NCBI GenBank assembly: GCA_964522015.1
Contig: CAZFST010000001.1
Location: forward strand, 62,001-126,000
Direction of reading: 5' to 3'
Source of the DNA: QQWI01 sp964522015
GTDB lineage: Bacteria > Bacillota > Clostridia > Peptostreptococcales > Acidaminobacteraceae
Length of the DNA: 64,000 bases
Below, piece by piece: positions 34,123 through 42,921 of the stretch (position 1 is the first letter of the stretch; each line of letters begins with the position of its first letter). A program made the position numbers and the translations under genes. Under the pieces are notes generated by a model. The model was not told the origin of the DNA and ran no database searches. It was given only the letters and a program-made list of their open reading frames with translations.

Positions 34123-36000
34123 ATGATTACTGTAGGTAGAGAGATAGAAAATGCGATACAGTCATTGATTTCAATTTCGGAAGAATTTGCAAACTTGCAG
34201 TCAAAATTCGATATTGCCAATCGCGACTTAAATATGTTGGATACACTATTTAGTGTTTCCCGTTATATTGGTTCAAACACAGAACCATTTGTGGTGATGT
34301 CGGTATTAGAAGACAGTATCAAGGGTGTATTTGGAGCCAGTTATTGCCATGTTATTTTTGAGCCCCAAAAGACCCATATGAGTATTTCAAAAGAATTATA
34401 TGAGTTTTTGGACTATGAGCTGTTAAAAGACCATGTAAAAGAAGTGATGGTCATTGAAAATCTTGAAGAAAGCCAGTTAACCACTCTGAAAACAGGTAAT
34501 TTACTATTAATACCTCTTCGGGTTGGTGAGGATCTTTTCGGATTTTTAGCTTGCTATTGGCAGATTCCTATGGTGTTAAGTCATAGTAGCTTGGTGTTTT
34601 TGCAAATCATCAGCACCCAAGTGAGTATGTATTTAAAAAGTGCCCATTTAGTGAATGAATTTAAAGCCTTAGCCATATTAGATCCATTAACAGGCATTTA
34701 TAATCGCTCCTATCTTTCTAATATTGAAACCACGACTTCTCCTGTTTTTGGAGAGAGCATCATCATGTTTGATATTGATCGCTTTAAGTTAATCAACGAT
34801 TCTAAAGGTCATCAATTTGGTGACGAGGTTTTAAGAAAATTTGCCAAGATTTTAACGGAGTGTGCTGAGCAACACAGTGGTGTTGCATTTAAATATGGTG
34901 GTGAAGAATTTGTGATTAAATGCGAAGGTGGTGAATCGGTTGCTATTGAAATCACTCAAGCTGTTCGGGATGGTTTTCATAAGGAGACCGGTTATACAGT
35001 CAGTGCTGGTATCAGTACCCTTGGAGATTCATGTATGGTGTCTAGCTATCAATTCTTGATCGGACAAGCTGATGATGCCCTCTATGTTTCAAAACAATGT
35101 GGTCGAGATCGGTACACTTGCTCTACACCTGATATTCAAATCTTGAAACAAGCTGGCAAGGCACTGTCTCAGTTAGTCTCAAAATCCTTTAGACAAATGA
35201 CACCGACAGCCTTGTTTAGACTTAAACTGGCTAAAGCCAACATAATGACCCCTGAACAATTTGAGAAAGCGGTAGAAGACTTATCAGCGATGGCTAGACT
35301 ATATGATCAAGTATTTGTAACCCCTTCGCTGGATTGCTTATTGATTGTCAGCGGCAGTGTTGATACAGATGAATTTGTGGTACGAGCGTTTAAACATTTA
35401 CAGCAATACTTGCCTAATTTGAGTTATGAGATTCACTGTCTAGAAAGTGTTTTTAAAGAGGTTGTGGTCCACAGTAGCAGGGTTTCAGAACTCTCACAAA
35501 TCATGGCATCTGAACTTAATTTCTCGGCCCAAGATATTAATCAGCTAAGACTTGCTTGCGAGTGGCATGATGTGGGTAAACTTTGTACAGATCCATCAAT
35601 CTACATGAAAAAAGGCAGATTGACTGACGAAGAATATGCTGTCATCAAAATGCACTCTTGGCTGAGCTACAGTATTGCTGATAGTCATCCTCTATTGAAT
35701 AAATTTGCTGATTGGGTACTCTATCATCATGAGGATTTTAATGGAAAAGGTTACTATGGACTATCAGGTGACGAAATTCCTTTAGCAGCTCAGATTATTA
35801 GCTTAGTGGATAAATTTGATGCCTTAACTGAAAATCGTTGCTACAGACCTGCTTACACTTGGGAACAAGCGCTCCTCATCTTGAACCAAGAAGCTCCTAA
35901 ATTTAGTAAACCATTATTTCAAAGATTTGAGAAAATGATCGTTCACATGATGACAGATGGTTCATCAGCAGTTAGACAAGAGAGTTTTAGCATCTCTTAA
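34123..36000 (+). CDS. GAF-GGDEF-HD protein, bifunctional cyclic-di-GMP enzyme candidate
   Basis: A 625-residue soluble protein. A short coiled coil and a GAF-like sensor (about 1-185) lead to a GGDEF domain with an intact GGEEF (259-263). After a linker of about 130 residues comes an HD-type phosphohydrolase resembling HD-GYP, with HD at 482-483 and VDKFDALTENR near 570. The GYP region is altered: HHEDFNGKGYYG for the usual HHExxDGxGYPxG. Metal ligands of the HD core look kept, but the GYP signature is not. It may make, degrade or sense cyclic di-GMP. It is coupled to the flavodoxin-ferredoxin gene upstream and lies 54 bp before a phosphofructokinase gene. Confidence 0.85.
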   Translation: MITVGREIENAIQSLISISEEFANLQSKFDIANRDLNMLDTLFSVSRYIGSNTEPFVVMSVLEDSIKGVFGASYCHVIFEPQKTHMSISKELYEFLDYELLKDHVKEVMVIENLEESQLTTLKTGNLLLIPLRVGEDLFGFLACYWQIPMVLSHSSLVFLQIISTQVSMYLKSAHLVNEFKALAILDPLTGIYNRSYLSNIETTTSPVFGESIIMFDIDRFKLINDSKGHQFGDEVLRKFAKILTECAEQHSGVAFKYGGEEFVIKCEGGESVAIEITQAVRDGFHKETGYTVSAGISTLGDSCMVSSYQFLIGQADDALYVSKQCGRDRYTCSTPDIQILKQAGKALSQLVSKSFRQMTPTALFRLKLAKANIMTPEQFEKAVEDLSAMARLYDQVFVTPSLDCLLIVSGSVDTDEFVVRAFKHLQQYLPNLSYEIHCLESVFKEVVVHSSRVSELSQIMASELNFSAQDINQLRLACEWHDVGKLCTDPSIYMKKGRLTDEEYAVIKMHSWLSYSIADSHPLLNKFADWVLYHHEDFNGKGYYGLSGDEIPLAAQIISLVDKFDALTENRCYRPAYTWEQALLILNQEAPKFSKPLFQRFEKMIVHMMTDGSSAVRQESFSIS

Positions 36001-36054
36001 GGCTGAAATCGATTGGGTCTAGACCCATCTTATTAGGCAAAAAAGGAGAAACCC

Positions 36055-37113
36055 ATGATGAAATCAGTGACCAAAAGATTTGGTATTCTCACAGCAGGAG
36101 GGGATTGTCCTGGTTTAAATCCCGCAATTAGAGGGATTTGTAAGGCGGCTTATTTTAACTATGGCATGGAGATTATCGGCATTGAAGATGGCTTCAAAGG
36201 CTTAGTAGAAGGCAATGGGAGACAATTAGAGCCACAAGACTTTTCAGGCATCATTCATAAAGGAGGGACTATCCTACACACCTCCAGAGAAAGACCATTT
36301 AAGGAACCAGATAAAGTGAAGAAAATGCTGGCGAACTATAAAAAGTGGAAACTTGACTGTGTGGTATGTATTGGTGGTAATGGGACCCAAAAGCGTGCAA
36401 ATGAAATGCGTGAACTTGGCATGAATGTGATTCACCTTCCAAAGACCATCGATAATGACGTCTTTGGCTCTGATATGTCCTTTGGCTTTCATACAGCTTT
36501 AGATATTGCAACGGATGCTGTGGATCGTTTACACACCACGGCAGCATCTCATAAAAGGGTTTTGATTGCTGAAATTATGGGGAATGCAGCTGGTTGGTTG
36601 GCTCTATTTTCTGGTATAGCCGGCGGTGCAGATGTGATTATTATTCCAGAGATTCCATATGATATTCAGAAAATTAAGGCTCATGTTGAAAAAAGGTTGT
36701 CAAGCTCTGCTGCATTTTCAGTGATTGTTGTCGCAGAGGGAGCCCGAGATTTATTAGAAGCAACTTACCCAAGAAAAGATCTTAAAAAGATGCGACTGGA
36801 ACAACCTAGTGCTGGATATCGTGTCGCAGCAGCTCTTAATGAACTTGGGAATTTTGAAGCACGGGTAACGGTCCTTGGTTATTTACAGCGAGGTGGCTCT
36901 CCATCAGCATACGATAGGGTTCTAGCAACGCAGTTTGGTACAAAAGGTGCTGAGCTACTGGCAAAAGGGGATTACGGTAAAATGGTAGCACTAAAGGGGA
37001 TGGATATTGTTGAAATTCCCCTTGAAGACGTTGCTAATAAGACCAAGTTTGTTCCAGAAAATCACTTGGCAGTCGTATCTGCAAAACTAACCGATATTTG
37101 TTTCGGAGATTAA
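36055..37113 (+). CDS. pfkA: 6-phosphofructokinase, G/K (mixed-substrate-like) type
   Basis: A 352-residue glycolytic enzyme that phosphorylates fructose 6-phosphate. LTAGGDCPGLN (12-22) and PKTIDND (129-135) are clear. The donor-site motif reads GGNG (107-110) where ATP enzymes usually have GGDG or GGEG and PPi enzymes GGDD. K130 replaces the glycine of classic ATP-PFK. The glycine with lysine combination is the group III pattern, usually ATP-dependent; the asparagine at the Mg-binding position is unusual. AGGAG precedes the start. A 14-bp palindrome (36014-36027) lies in the gap before it. Confidence 0.9.
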   Translation: MMKSVTKRFGILTAGGDCPGLNPAIRGICKAAYFNYGMEIIGIEDGFKGLVEGNGRQLEPQDFSGIIHKGGTILHTSRERPFKEPDKVKKMLANYKKWKLDCVVCIGGNGTQKRANEMRELGMNVIHLPKTIDNDVFGSDMSFGFHTALDIATDAVDRLHTTAASHKRVLIAEIMGNAAGWLALFSGIAGGADVIIIPEIPYDIQKIKAHVEKRLSSSAAFSVIVVAEGARDLLEATYPRKDLKKMRLEQPSAGYRVAAALNELGNFEARVTVLGYLQRGGSPSAYDRVLATQFGTKGAELLAKGDYGKMVALKGMDIVEIPLEDVANKTKFVPENHLAVVSAKLTDICFGD

Positions 37114-37157
37114 ATATGTACACAAAATCTATTGATATTTGTTTCGGAGATTAAATA
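37093..37157 (+). repeat. 24-bp direct repeat spanning the PFK stop and the next gene's ribosome binding site
   Basis: The 24 bases at 37093-37116 recur exactly at 37134-37157, period 41. The first copy holds the last codons and stop of the phosphofructokinase gene. The second provides the CGGAG ribosome binding site for the GTG start at 37158. The duplication thus appears to have copied a gene end into a translation signal. Confidence 0.9.
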
Positions 37158-38777
37158 GTGAAAAAATCGTTTAAATCCTTTCTAATCCTTGAAAGTTTAT
37201 TTTGTCTACTATTATTATCGAGCCTGTATTTTTTAGATAGGGGGCATGTACCTAATATGCCTCCTGTTTTTTTGTATATTGAATCGGATGATGCCTTTCA
37301 ATTGTCTCGTCAAATCATAGGTGATTTTCAAAAGACTTTCGCTCAACAGGGAAACAATACTGCTGAGAGAGACCAACAGAAATTCAAGTCGAAAAAGTCG
37401 GGTATGAAGATGCAATTAGAAGGGTCTGAAACTTCTTATTGGCAGAGTTTAGATGCTGACCCTAGTGCCATTGGCATCCGTATTGGTATAGACAAAAAAC
37501 AGCACTCAAAAGAAAGTAAGCTGAGATTATCTTTTTCGTCTACTAATCATTTATCCAAACCCATTGTGGAAATGTTAGTCCTAGGGATTCAGGGTGCTTA
37601 CTTAGCCATTGAGGAAAATCCCTATGGCGAAGTTATTGCAATTAGCCCTAGACAGAACGCCACTACTTCAATAGAAAATCCTGAGAAACTGCTGATACTG
37701 CCTATTTATATCACTTTCAATATTATCTTTGCTGGTTTGTGGCTAGGATTTTTTTTCGAATTTGAATCGGCTCTTGCATCAAAGCACCGTTGGCGATCCC
37801 TGTTTACATGGCCAATTAGTATGACCAGTTTGCTGGTGTTGATGGGGTTGGTTGTGGCCATTGGGCTTATGGGAAATGTTTTTAACCTGCTCATCTTGTC
37901 TATAGCCATGGCCATGATCACTTTTATGATGGTGCTTATTGGTGTTTTTACGGGGGTTATTTTTAGACATAAACCAATCGGAAAAGTCTGGATTTTCGTG
38001 GTGCAATGCTTACAGTTATTACCTCTGATCAGTTACTTTCTCCCCTCATTCAATAATTGGTGGTTGAAAATCTTGCCTTCCTATTCTTTATTAGGTCTTT
38101 TCAAAGGGATATTGCAAAACCAAATAGGATTACAGGATTTTGGTGCTGCTTTTTTGGGTGTGTTCCTACTCGGGATGGTACTATTTCTTGGAGGGTTCTT
38201 ATGGCAGCATGCAAAACTAAAGGCGTGGCTGGTAGCGCTTAGTGCTGCAGCGGTTTGCTCAGTCCTTCTTTTTATACCCAGTAGCCACTTGAACTTAATC
38301 AATATGGCAGTTGTCGTTGGTCAATCAACTGATCAGTTAGATCGGCAAGTTGGTGCTCTAATCCCAGGTCAGTCAACTGATTTGATCACAGAGTTACAAA
38401 CTCTTGGCAATGTGACCATTGTCGCAGACCGTGATCACTTAAATCAAATGATTGATAGATCAGATGATGTGGTGGGAATTGATACCACTCGAATACCCCC
38501 TCAAATAATTGTTGAAGGAGATGAGGTTATGATGCCGCAGCTGTTGGTACGAGGTGCTTTGGATCGGTATTTTTCCAATGGTCGTCAACTTCTGATGATT
38601 GATTATTTACCCCGCTCTAAGCAGGGGGGCAAAACACCTTCTATCGGTACCGGATTTTTACGGATGCCACTGGTGGCGGGAACTTTGATATCCCTAGTCG
38701 TTATGTTATTAAGAGGTTTTATCTATATTGGTTTGCCGGATTATTTACGTATAAGTTTATTGTCTAAATTTCGATAA
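37158..38777 (+). CDS. multispanning membrane protein, ABC-2-permease-like
   Basis: A 539-residue protein. One N-terminal helix (about 7-26) is followed by roughly 160 external residues, six helices between about 190 and 375, a second external segment of about 120 residues and a last helix near 505. The first part of this plan is that of ABC-2-type permeases, but no ATPase gene lies beside it. The second extracytoplasmic segment (VVVGQSTDQLDRQVGALIPG onward) is unrecognised. The start is a GTG whose ribosome binding site lies in a duplicated segment. It is probably cotranscribed with the phosphofructokinase gene. Confidence 0.65.
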   Translation: MKKSFKSFLILESLFCLLLLSSLYFLDRGHVPNMPPVFLYIESDDAFQLSRQIIGDFQKTFAQQGNNTAERDQQKFKSKKSGMKMQLEGSETSYWQSLDADPSAIGIRIGIDKKQHSKESKLRLSFSSTNHLSKPIVEMLVLGIQGAYLAIEENPYGEVIAISPRQNATTSIENPEKLLILPIYITFNIIFAGLWLGFFFEFESALASKHRWRSLFTWPISMTSLLVLMGLVVAIGLMGNVFNLLILSIAMAMITFMMVLIGVFTGVIFRHKPIGKVWIFVVQCLQLLPLISYFLPSFNNWWLKILPSYSLLGLFKGILQNQIGLQDFGAAFLGVFLLGMVLFLGGFLWQHAKLKAWLVALSAAAVCSVLLFIPSSHLNLINMAVVVGQSTDQLDRQVGALIPGQSTDLITELQTLGNVTIVADRDHLNQMIDRSDDVVGIDTTRIPPQIIVEGDEVMMPQLLVRGALDRYFSNGRQLLMIDYLPRSKQGGKTPSIGTGFLRMPLVAGTLISLVVMLLRGFIYIGLPDYLRISLLSKFR

Positions 38778-38804
38778 AGTTTATCGGTTAAATAGCGATA
38801 AAGT
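38765..38804 (+). repeat. imperfect tandem repeat at the stop codon of the membrane protein gene
   Basis: TAAATTTCGATAAAGT (38765-38780) and TAAATAGCGATAAAGT (38789-38804) match at 14 of 16 positions, period 24. The stop codon is inside the first copy. An inverted repeat CGATAAA-G-TTTATCG (38772-38786) overlaps it. Confidence 0.6.
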
Positions 38805-38894
38805 GTTGTCAATCTTCGCAGTTTCTGGCAAAATGTAATTAGAGCATCGAAATAAACACCAACTAGAACCATTGCCAATGATAAAGGAGCAACC

Positions 38895-40700
38895 ATGAAA
38901 GAACGGATGAAAAGACAAGATGTGCCACAGGAAATGACCTGGGATTTAACGGCGTTATTTGAATCTCGTGAAGCTTGGTATTCGCATCTTGAAGAAATTG
39001 TTCAAAGCATAAGTGTGGTAGAAGCCTTTAAAGGTAGATTAGCAGAAGGTGGTGCTGTTCTTTTTGAGGCAGTGACAACTTTAGAGAACTATATGATTCA
39101 GGTCTATCGATTAGCGACATATGCAAGCCTAAATCAGTCTGTAGATGGTACAAATACTGTGTGTCAAGAAATGTCTATGACCTTTGGTTCTAAAGGGACT
39201 CAGATTCAAGCGAGACTATCATTTTTTGAATCTGAATTATTGGGCTTAACAGACGATCAGTTTGCCCAGGCTTTTATAGATGAGCCAAAGCTAGAAGTTT
39301 ACCGTGGCCATTTAGAAGAGATGTATCAAGAGAAAGCCCATCAGTTATCACCTGAAACAGAAGAAGTCCTTTCTGCCATGGGTGAAGTGACTGGGGCACC
39401 TTATGCCATCTATTCTTTGAGTAAGGCTGCGGATATGATCTTTGATTCTTTTGAAGATGCAGATGGTAATTTGTTACAAAATTCATTTGCCCTATTTGAA
39501 GGTAAATACGAATTTACGGCTTGTAAAACAATCCGTGCTAATGCTTATGCTTCTTTTACAAAGACTCTTGAGCGTTATAAAAACACATACGCTGCTGTCT
39601 ATGGCACTGAGGTAAAAAAGCAAGTCACCATGAGTCGTTTAAGAGGTTATGCTTCTGTGACTGAAATGCTGTTGAAGCAGCAGCAAGTGACTGAAGAAAT
39701 GTACAATCGTCAAATCGATGTTATTTATACACAATTGGCGCCACATATGCAAAAGTATGCAAAACTCTTAAAAGAAGAGTTGGGCTTAGATCAAGTGAAT
39801 TTCTATGATTTAAAAGCGCCGATTGATACAACCTACGATCCAGCGGCGACTTACGAAGAAGCACAAAAAACCATATTAGCCTCCCTTGAAATTATGGGTG
39901 AAGAATATGTGGGTATTATGAAAAAGGCATTTGATAACCGTTGGATTGACTGCTCAGATAATGTTGGGAAATCCACGGGGGCATTTTGTTCTTCACCATA
40001 TGCAGCACATCCTTATATTCTTGTGACGTTCCAGGATAATATGCGATGCGCCTTTACACTGGCCCACGAACTTGGACATGCTGGTCATTTCTTTTTAGCC
40101 AACCGTGAACAAGCATTCTTTAACACACGACCTTCAACCTATGCTGTTGAAGCCCCTTCAACAATGAATGAAATGTTACTTGGTCGTCATTTGATGTCTC
40201 AAACAGAAGATCCTAAAATGAAAAAGTGGGTGATTCTTCAGTTTATGGGCACTTATTATCATAATTTTGTCACCCATTTACTTGAGGCTGCATTCCAACG
40301 GAAGGTGTATGACTTTGCTGGTAAAGGTCAACCTCTAACCGCAAAATTGCTTTGCGATACGAAACTTGACGTATTAAGAACATTCTGGGGCGATACAGTA
40401 GTGATTGACGAGGCAGCAGGTATGACCTGGATGCGCCAACCACACTATTACATGGGTCTTTATCCTTATACGTACTCTGCTGGTTTGACGGCTTCTACGG
40501 CGTGCTCAGAGCAAATCGCTGAGGAAGGTCAACCAGCAGTTGACAGATGGCTTGAAATGTTGAAACTAGGCGGTACTTTAAAGCCTTTGGATATGTTAAA
40601 AGTTGCTGGTATGGATCTTTCAAGTGATGCGCCAGTAGAAAAAGCAGTTGCCTATGTAGGCAAATTGATTGACCAATTAACTGAACTTTGTAAGGGCTAA
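38895..40700 (+). CDS. pepF: oligoendopeptidase F (M3 family)
   Basis: A 601-residue cytoplasmic zinc peptidase. The motif HELGH (391-395) sits in FTLAHELGHAGHFF. The following EAPSTMNEMLL supplies the third ligand glutamate. The N-terminal WDLTALFES is typical of PepF. The length fits the family. It hydrolyses medium-sized peptides, which suits a peptide-using organism with an oligopeptide importer. AAAGGAG precedes the ATG, and a terminator follows, so it is a single-gene unit. Confidence 0.93.
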   Translation: MKERMKRQDVPQEMTWDLTALFESREAWYSHLEEIVQSISVVEAFKGRLAEGGAVLFEAVTTLENYMIQVYRLATYASLNQSVDGTNTVCQEMSMTFGSKGTQIQARLSFFESELLGLTDDQFAQAFIDEPKLEVYRGHLEEMYQEKAHQLSPETEEVLSAMGEVTGAPYAIYSLSKAADMIFDSFEDADGNLLQNSFALFEGKYEFTACKTIRANAYASFTKTLERYKNTYAAVYGTEVKKQVTMSRLRGYASVTEMLLKQQQVTEEMYNRQIDVIYTQLAPHMQKYAKLLKEELGLDQVNFYDLKAPIDTTYDPAATYEEAQKTILASLEIMGEEYVGIMKKAFDNRWIDCSDNVGKSTGAFCSSPYAAHPYILVTFQDNMRCAFTLAHELGHAGHFFLANREQAFFNTRPSTYAVEAPSTMNEMLLGRHLMSQTEDPKMKKWVILQFMGTYYHNFVTHLLEAAFQRKVYDFAGKGQPLTAKLLCDTKLDVLRTFWGDTVVIDEAAGMTWMRQPHYYMGLYPYTYSAGLTASTACSEQIAEEGQPAVDRWLEMLKLGGTLKPLDMLKVAGMDLSSDAPVEKAVAYVGKLIDQLTELCKG

Positions 40701-40707
40701 ACCCAAA

Positions 40708-40758
40708 CAGTTAACACCAGCATGTAAGGTTACTTGCTCGGTGTTAACTGATTTTTTT
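40708..40758 (+). terminator. intrinsic terminator after pepF
   Basis: CAGTTAACACC (40708-40718) pairs with GGTGTTAACTG (40740-40750), followed by a T7 run. Confidence 0.88.
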
Positions 40759-40806
40759 GAAGGCCATATTCTATTTATATAAAGTACTTTTCTAGGGGGA
40801 AACAGG

Positions 40807-41757
40807 GTGGAAATATTTCAATTGGCAGAGGCATTAAGAACTAATATTCAAAAGGTAATCGTGGGAAAAGATGATGTCATAGATCTCATTACAACGGCCA
40901 TGCTTTGTTCTGGTCATGTCTTGCTTGAAGATATTCCAGGTACGGGAAAAACCATGTTGGCTAAGGCCCTGGCTAAATCTTTGGATGCTTCATTTAGTCG
41001 CATCCAATTTACCCCTGATTTACTGCCATCAGATTTAACGGGTCTTAACTTTTTTAATCAACAGAAGGGTGCTTTTGAGTTCAGAGAGGGTCCTTTAATG
41101 CACCAAATTATTCTTGCCGATGAAATTAACCGGGCGACACCTCGGACCCAGTCTAGCCTACTGGAAGCCATGGAAGAGCACCAAATCACAGTGGATGGAG
41201 TAACCCATATTTTAGAGGAACCTTTTTTTGTAATTGCCACCCAAAACCCCATAGAAACCGGGGGAACTTTTCCTTTACCAGAAGCACAAATCGATCGATT
41301 TTTGATGCAACTGTCAATGGGGTATCCAACCCTTGAACAGGAATTCGAAATTCTAAAGCGTTTTAGAAATGAAAATCCTTTGTCCATGCTTAATGCAGTT
41401 TTAAAGCCTGAAACCCTTATGGCTGCAAGAAAAGCCTACACAAATGTCCATATTTCAGAACCATTGACACGGTATTTATTAGCGATAGTCAAGGCAACCA
41501 GAGAATCAGAAGCCTTTGAATTTGGTATCAGCCCTAGGGGGGCCATGGCTCTATATAGAGCCGTTCAAGCCTATGCTGCAGTAAAAGGTAGAACCTATGT
41601 ACTACCAGATGATATACAATTCTTACTTAAACCGGTCTGCTTACATCGGCTTAAGCTAAAAGAGTATACCTATGGTGCACAAAACTCAGTGGCATCGGTT
41701 TTAGAGGCGTTATTGCAGACTATAGAAGTACCAGTTGAATCACGGCAGATTGGCTAG
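40807..41757 (+). CDS. MoxR-family AAA+ ATPase
   Basis: A 316-residue ATPase with Walker A GTGKTMLAKALA, Walker B ILADEINRA and sensor 1 ATQNP. The closing lid domain includes SPRGAMALYRAVQAYA. MoxR proteins are thought to act as chaperones for metal insertion or assembly with partner DUF58/VWA proteins, and the DUF58 gene follows after 9 bp. The start is a GTG at 40807 with a GGGGG-type ribosome binding site. It is the first gene of a three-gene operon. Confidence 0.92.
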   Translation: MEIFQLAEALRTNIQKVIVGKDDVIDLITTAMLCSGHVLLEDIPGTGKTMLAKALAKSLDASFSRIQFTPDLLPSDLTGLNFFNQQKGAFEFREGPLMHQIILADEINRATPRTQSSLLEAMEEHQITVDGVTHILEEPFFVIATQNPIETGGTFPLPEAQIDRFLMQLSMGYPTLEQEFEILKRFRNENPLSMLNAVLKPETLMAARKAYTNVHISEPLTRYLLAIVKATRESEAFEFGISPRGAMALYRAVQAYAAVKGRTYVLPDDIQFLLKPVCLHRLKLKEYTYGAQNSVASVLEALLQTIEVPVESRQIG

Positions 41758-41766
41758 GGCTTAGGC

Positions 41767-42921
41767 ATGGCTGTGATTATAGGACTGTTATGTTTGGCGT
41801 TTGTAGTGAATTTCACATTGGAAAGATGGGATTCTTATGCACTGAGAAATATCCAATATTACCGTGAATTTAAGCATCAAAGAGTTTTTGAAGGGGATCA
41901 TAATCAGTTGATCACTGAAGTAGTTAATCAAAAGGTATTGCCATTGCCATGGTTAAAATTGACCACTTTGGTGCCCTGGCAATTTGAATTTATTGGATCA
42001 AAAACTGCCCAAGTCCGTGCGGACGAACTGGCGGAACACAGTATGGTATCTTCGTTACTGTTTTATGAACGGCTGAAGCGAACTGATAAGTTCATTTGTA
42101 AAAAACGTGGTTATTTTCACATTTATCAAATGACCGTTGAAGTCGGTGACTTAATGGGTCTAGTTAAGGCGCAAAAGCAGATACCGACGGATTTAAAGTT
42201 ATGGGTTTATCCAGAAATAAAACCACTTCAATCACTGATTAAGGAGTTTAAATCTCTTCAAGGTAATGTATCAGTCCGTCGGTGGATTATGCCTGATCCC
42301 ATGGTTGCCACCGGTGCCAGGTTATATAGACAAAGTGATCCATTTCAAATGATTGATTGGAAAACAACAGCCCGTACCAATGCCCTTCATGTTAAACAAT
42401 TGGACTTTACAGCAGATCAGTCAATGATGGTGTTTCTAGACGTTCAAAGTCAAGAAGTCTATTGGCGGGATATCCAAGCTGACCTCATTGAAGATAGCAT
42501 TCGGATTTGTGCTTCAATCATCAATGAAGCCCTCCGAGAAAAGATTGCCATTGGATTTTGTGCCAATACCATCGCTACTGAAGGCCATGGGAATATTTAT
42601 ATTCCAATATCCCAGTCTTTGGCCCATAGACAGCAACTATTTGATGCGATGGCATCGGTATCCCACTTTAGATCTCTGGAAATGCAAGACCTGCTTCATC
42701 AAAAAACACAGAGACTTGATCAACAAACAGCCATTGTTCTAGTGACCTCTTACCTCAGTGAGCCATTGATTCATCAAATTAATCGGCTCGCCCGTCTTGG
42801 CTATCAGATTAAATTAATACTGATGTGTGATGACCTTAGCCCCAAGCGGCTAGATGGTCGAGTTCAGTGTCTATTTGCTAACCATGATTTAATAGACGAG
42901 GGGGCCTCTCATGGGATATAA
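41767..42921 (+). CDS. DUF58 domain protein, MoxR partner
   Basis: A 384-residue protein. One helix at the N-terminus is followed by an Ig-like front half and then the DUF58 core, seen as RLYRQSDPFQMIDWKTTARTNALHVKQ (about residues 180-206), with the family's D..R.IdWk.tAR pattern. The rest resembles a von Willebrand A fold. It is the usual companion of MoxR ATPases, and its C-terminus overlaps the next gene by 11 bp. Confidence 0.88.
   Translation: MAVIIGLLCLAFVVNFTLERWDSYALRNIQYYREFKHQRVFEGDHNQLITEVVNQKVLPLPWLKLTTLVPWQFEFIGSKTAQVRADELAEHSMVSSLLFYERLKRTDKFICKKRGYFHIYQMTVEVGDLMGLVKAQKQIPTDLKLWVYPEIKPLQSLIKEFKSLQGNVSVRRWIMPDPMVATGARLYRQSDPFQMIDWKTTARTNALHVKQLDFTADQSMMVFLDVQSQEVYWRDIQADLIEDSIRICASIINEALREKIAIGFCANTIATEGHGNIYIPISQSLAHRQQLFDAMASVSHFRSLEMQDLLHQKTQRLDQQTAIVLVTSYLSEPLIHQINRLARLGYQIKLILMCDDLSPKRLDGRVQCLFANHDLIDEGASHGI

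Noticed and set aside
36014..36027. Perfect palindrome TGGGTCTAGACCCA before pfkA as an operator
   Set aside because: No promoter is visible around it and the gene appears to be read through from upstream. It is kept only as a note in the pfkA entry.
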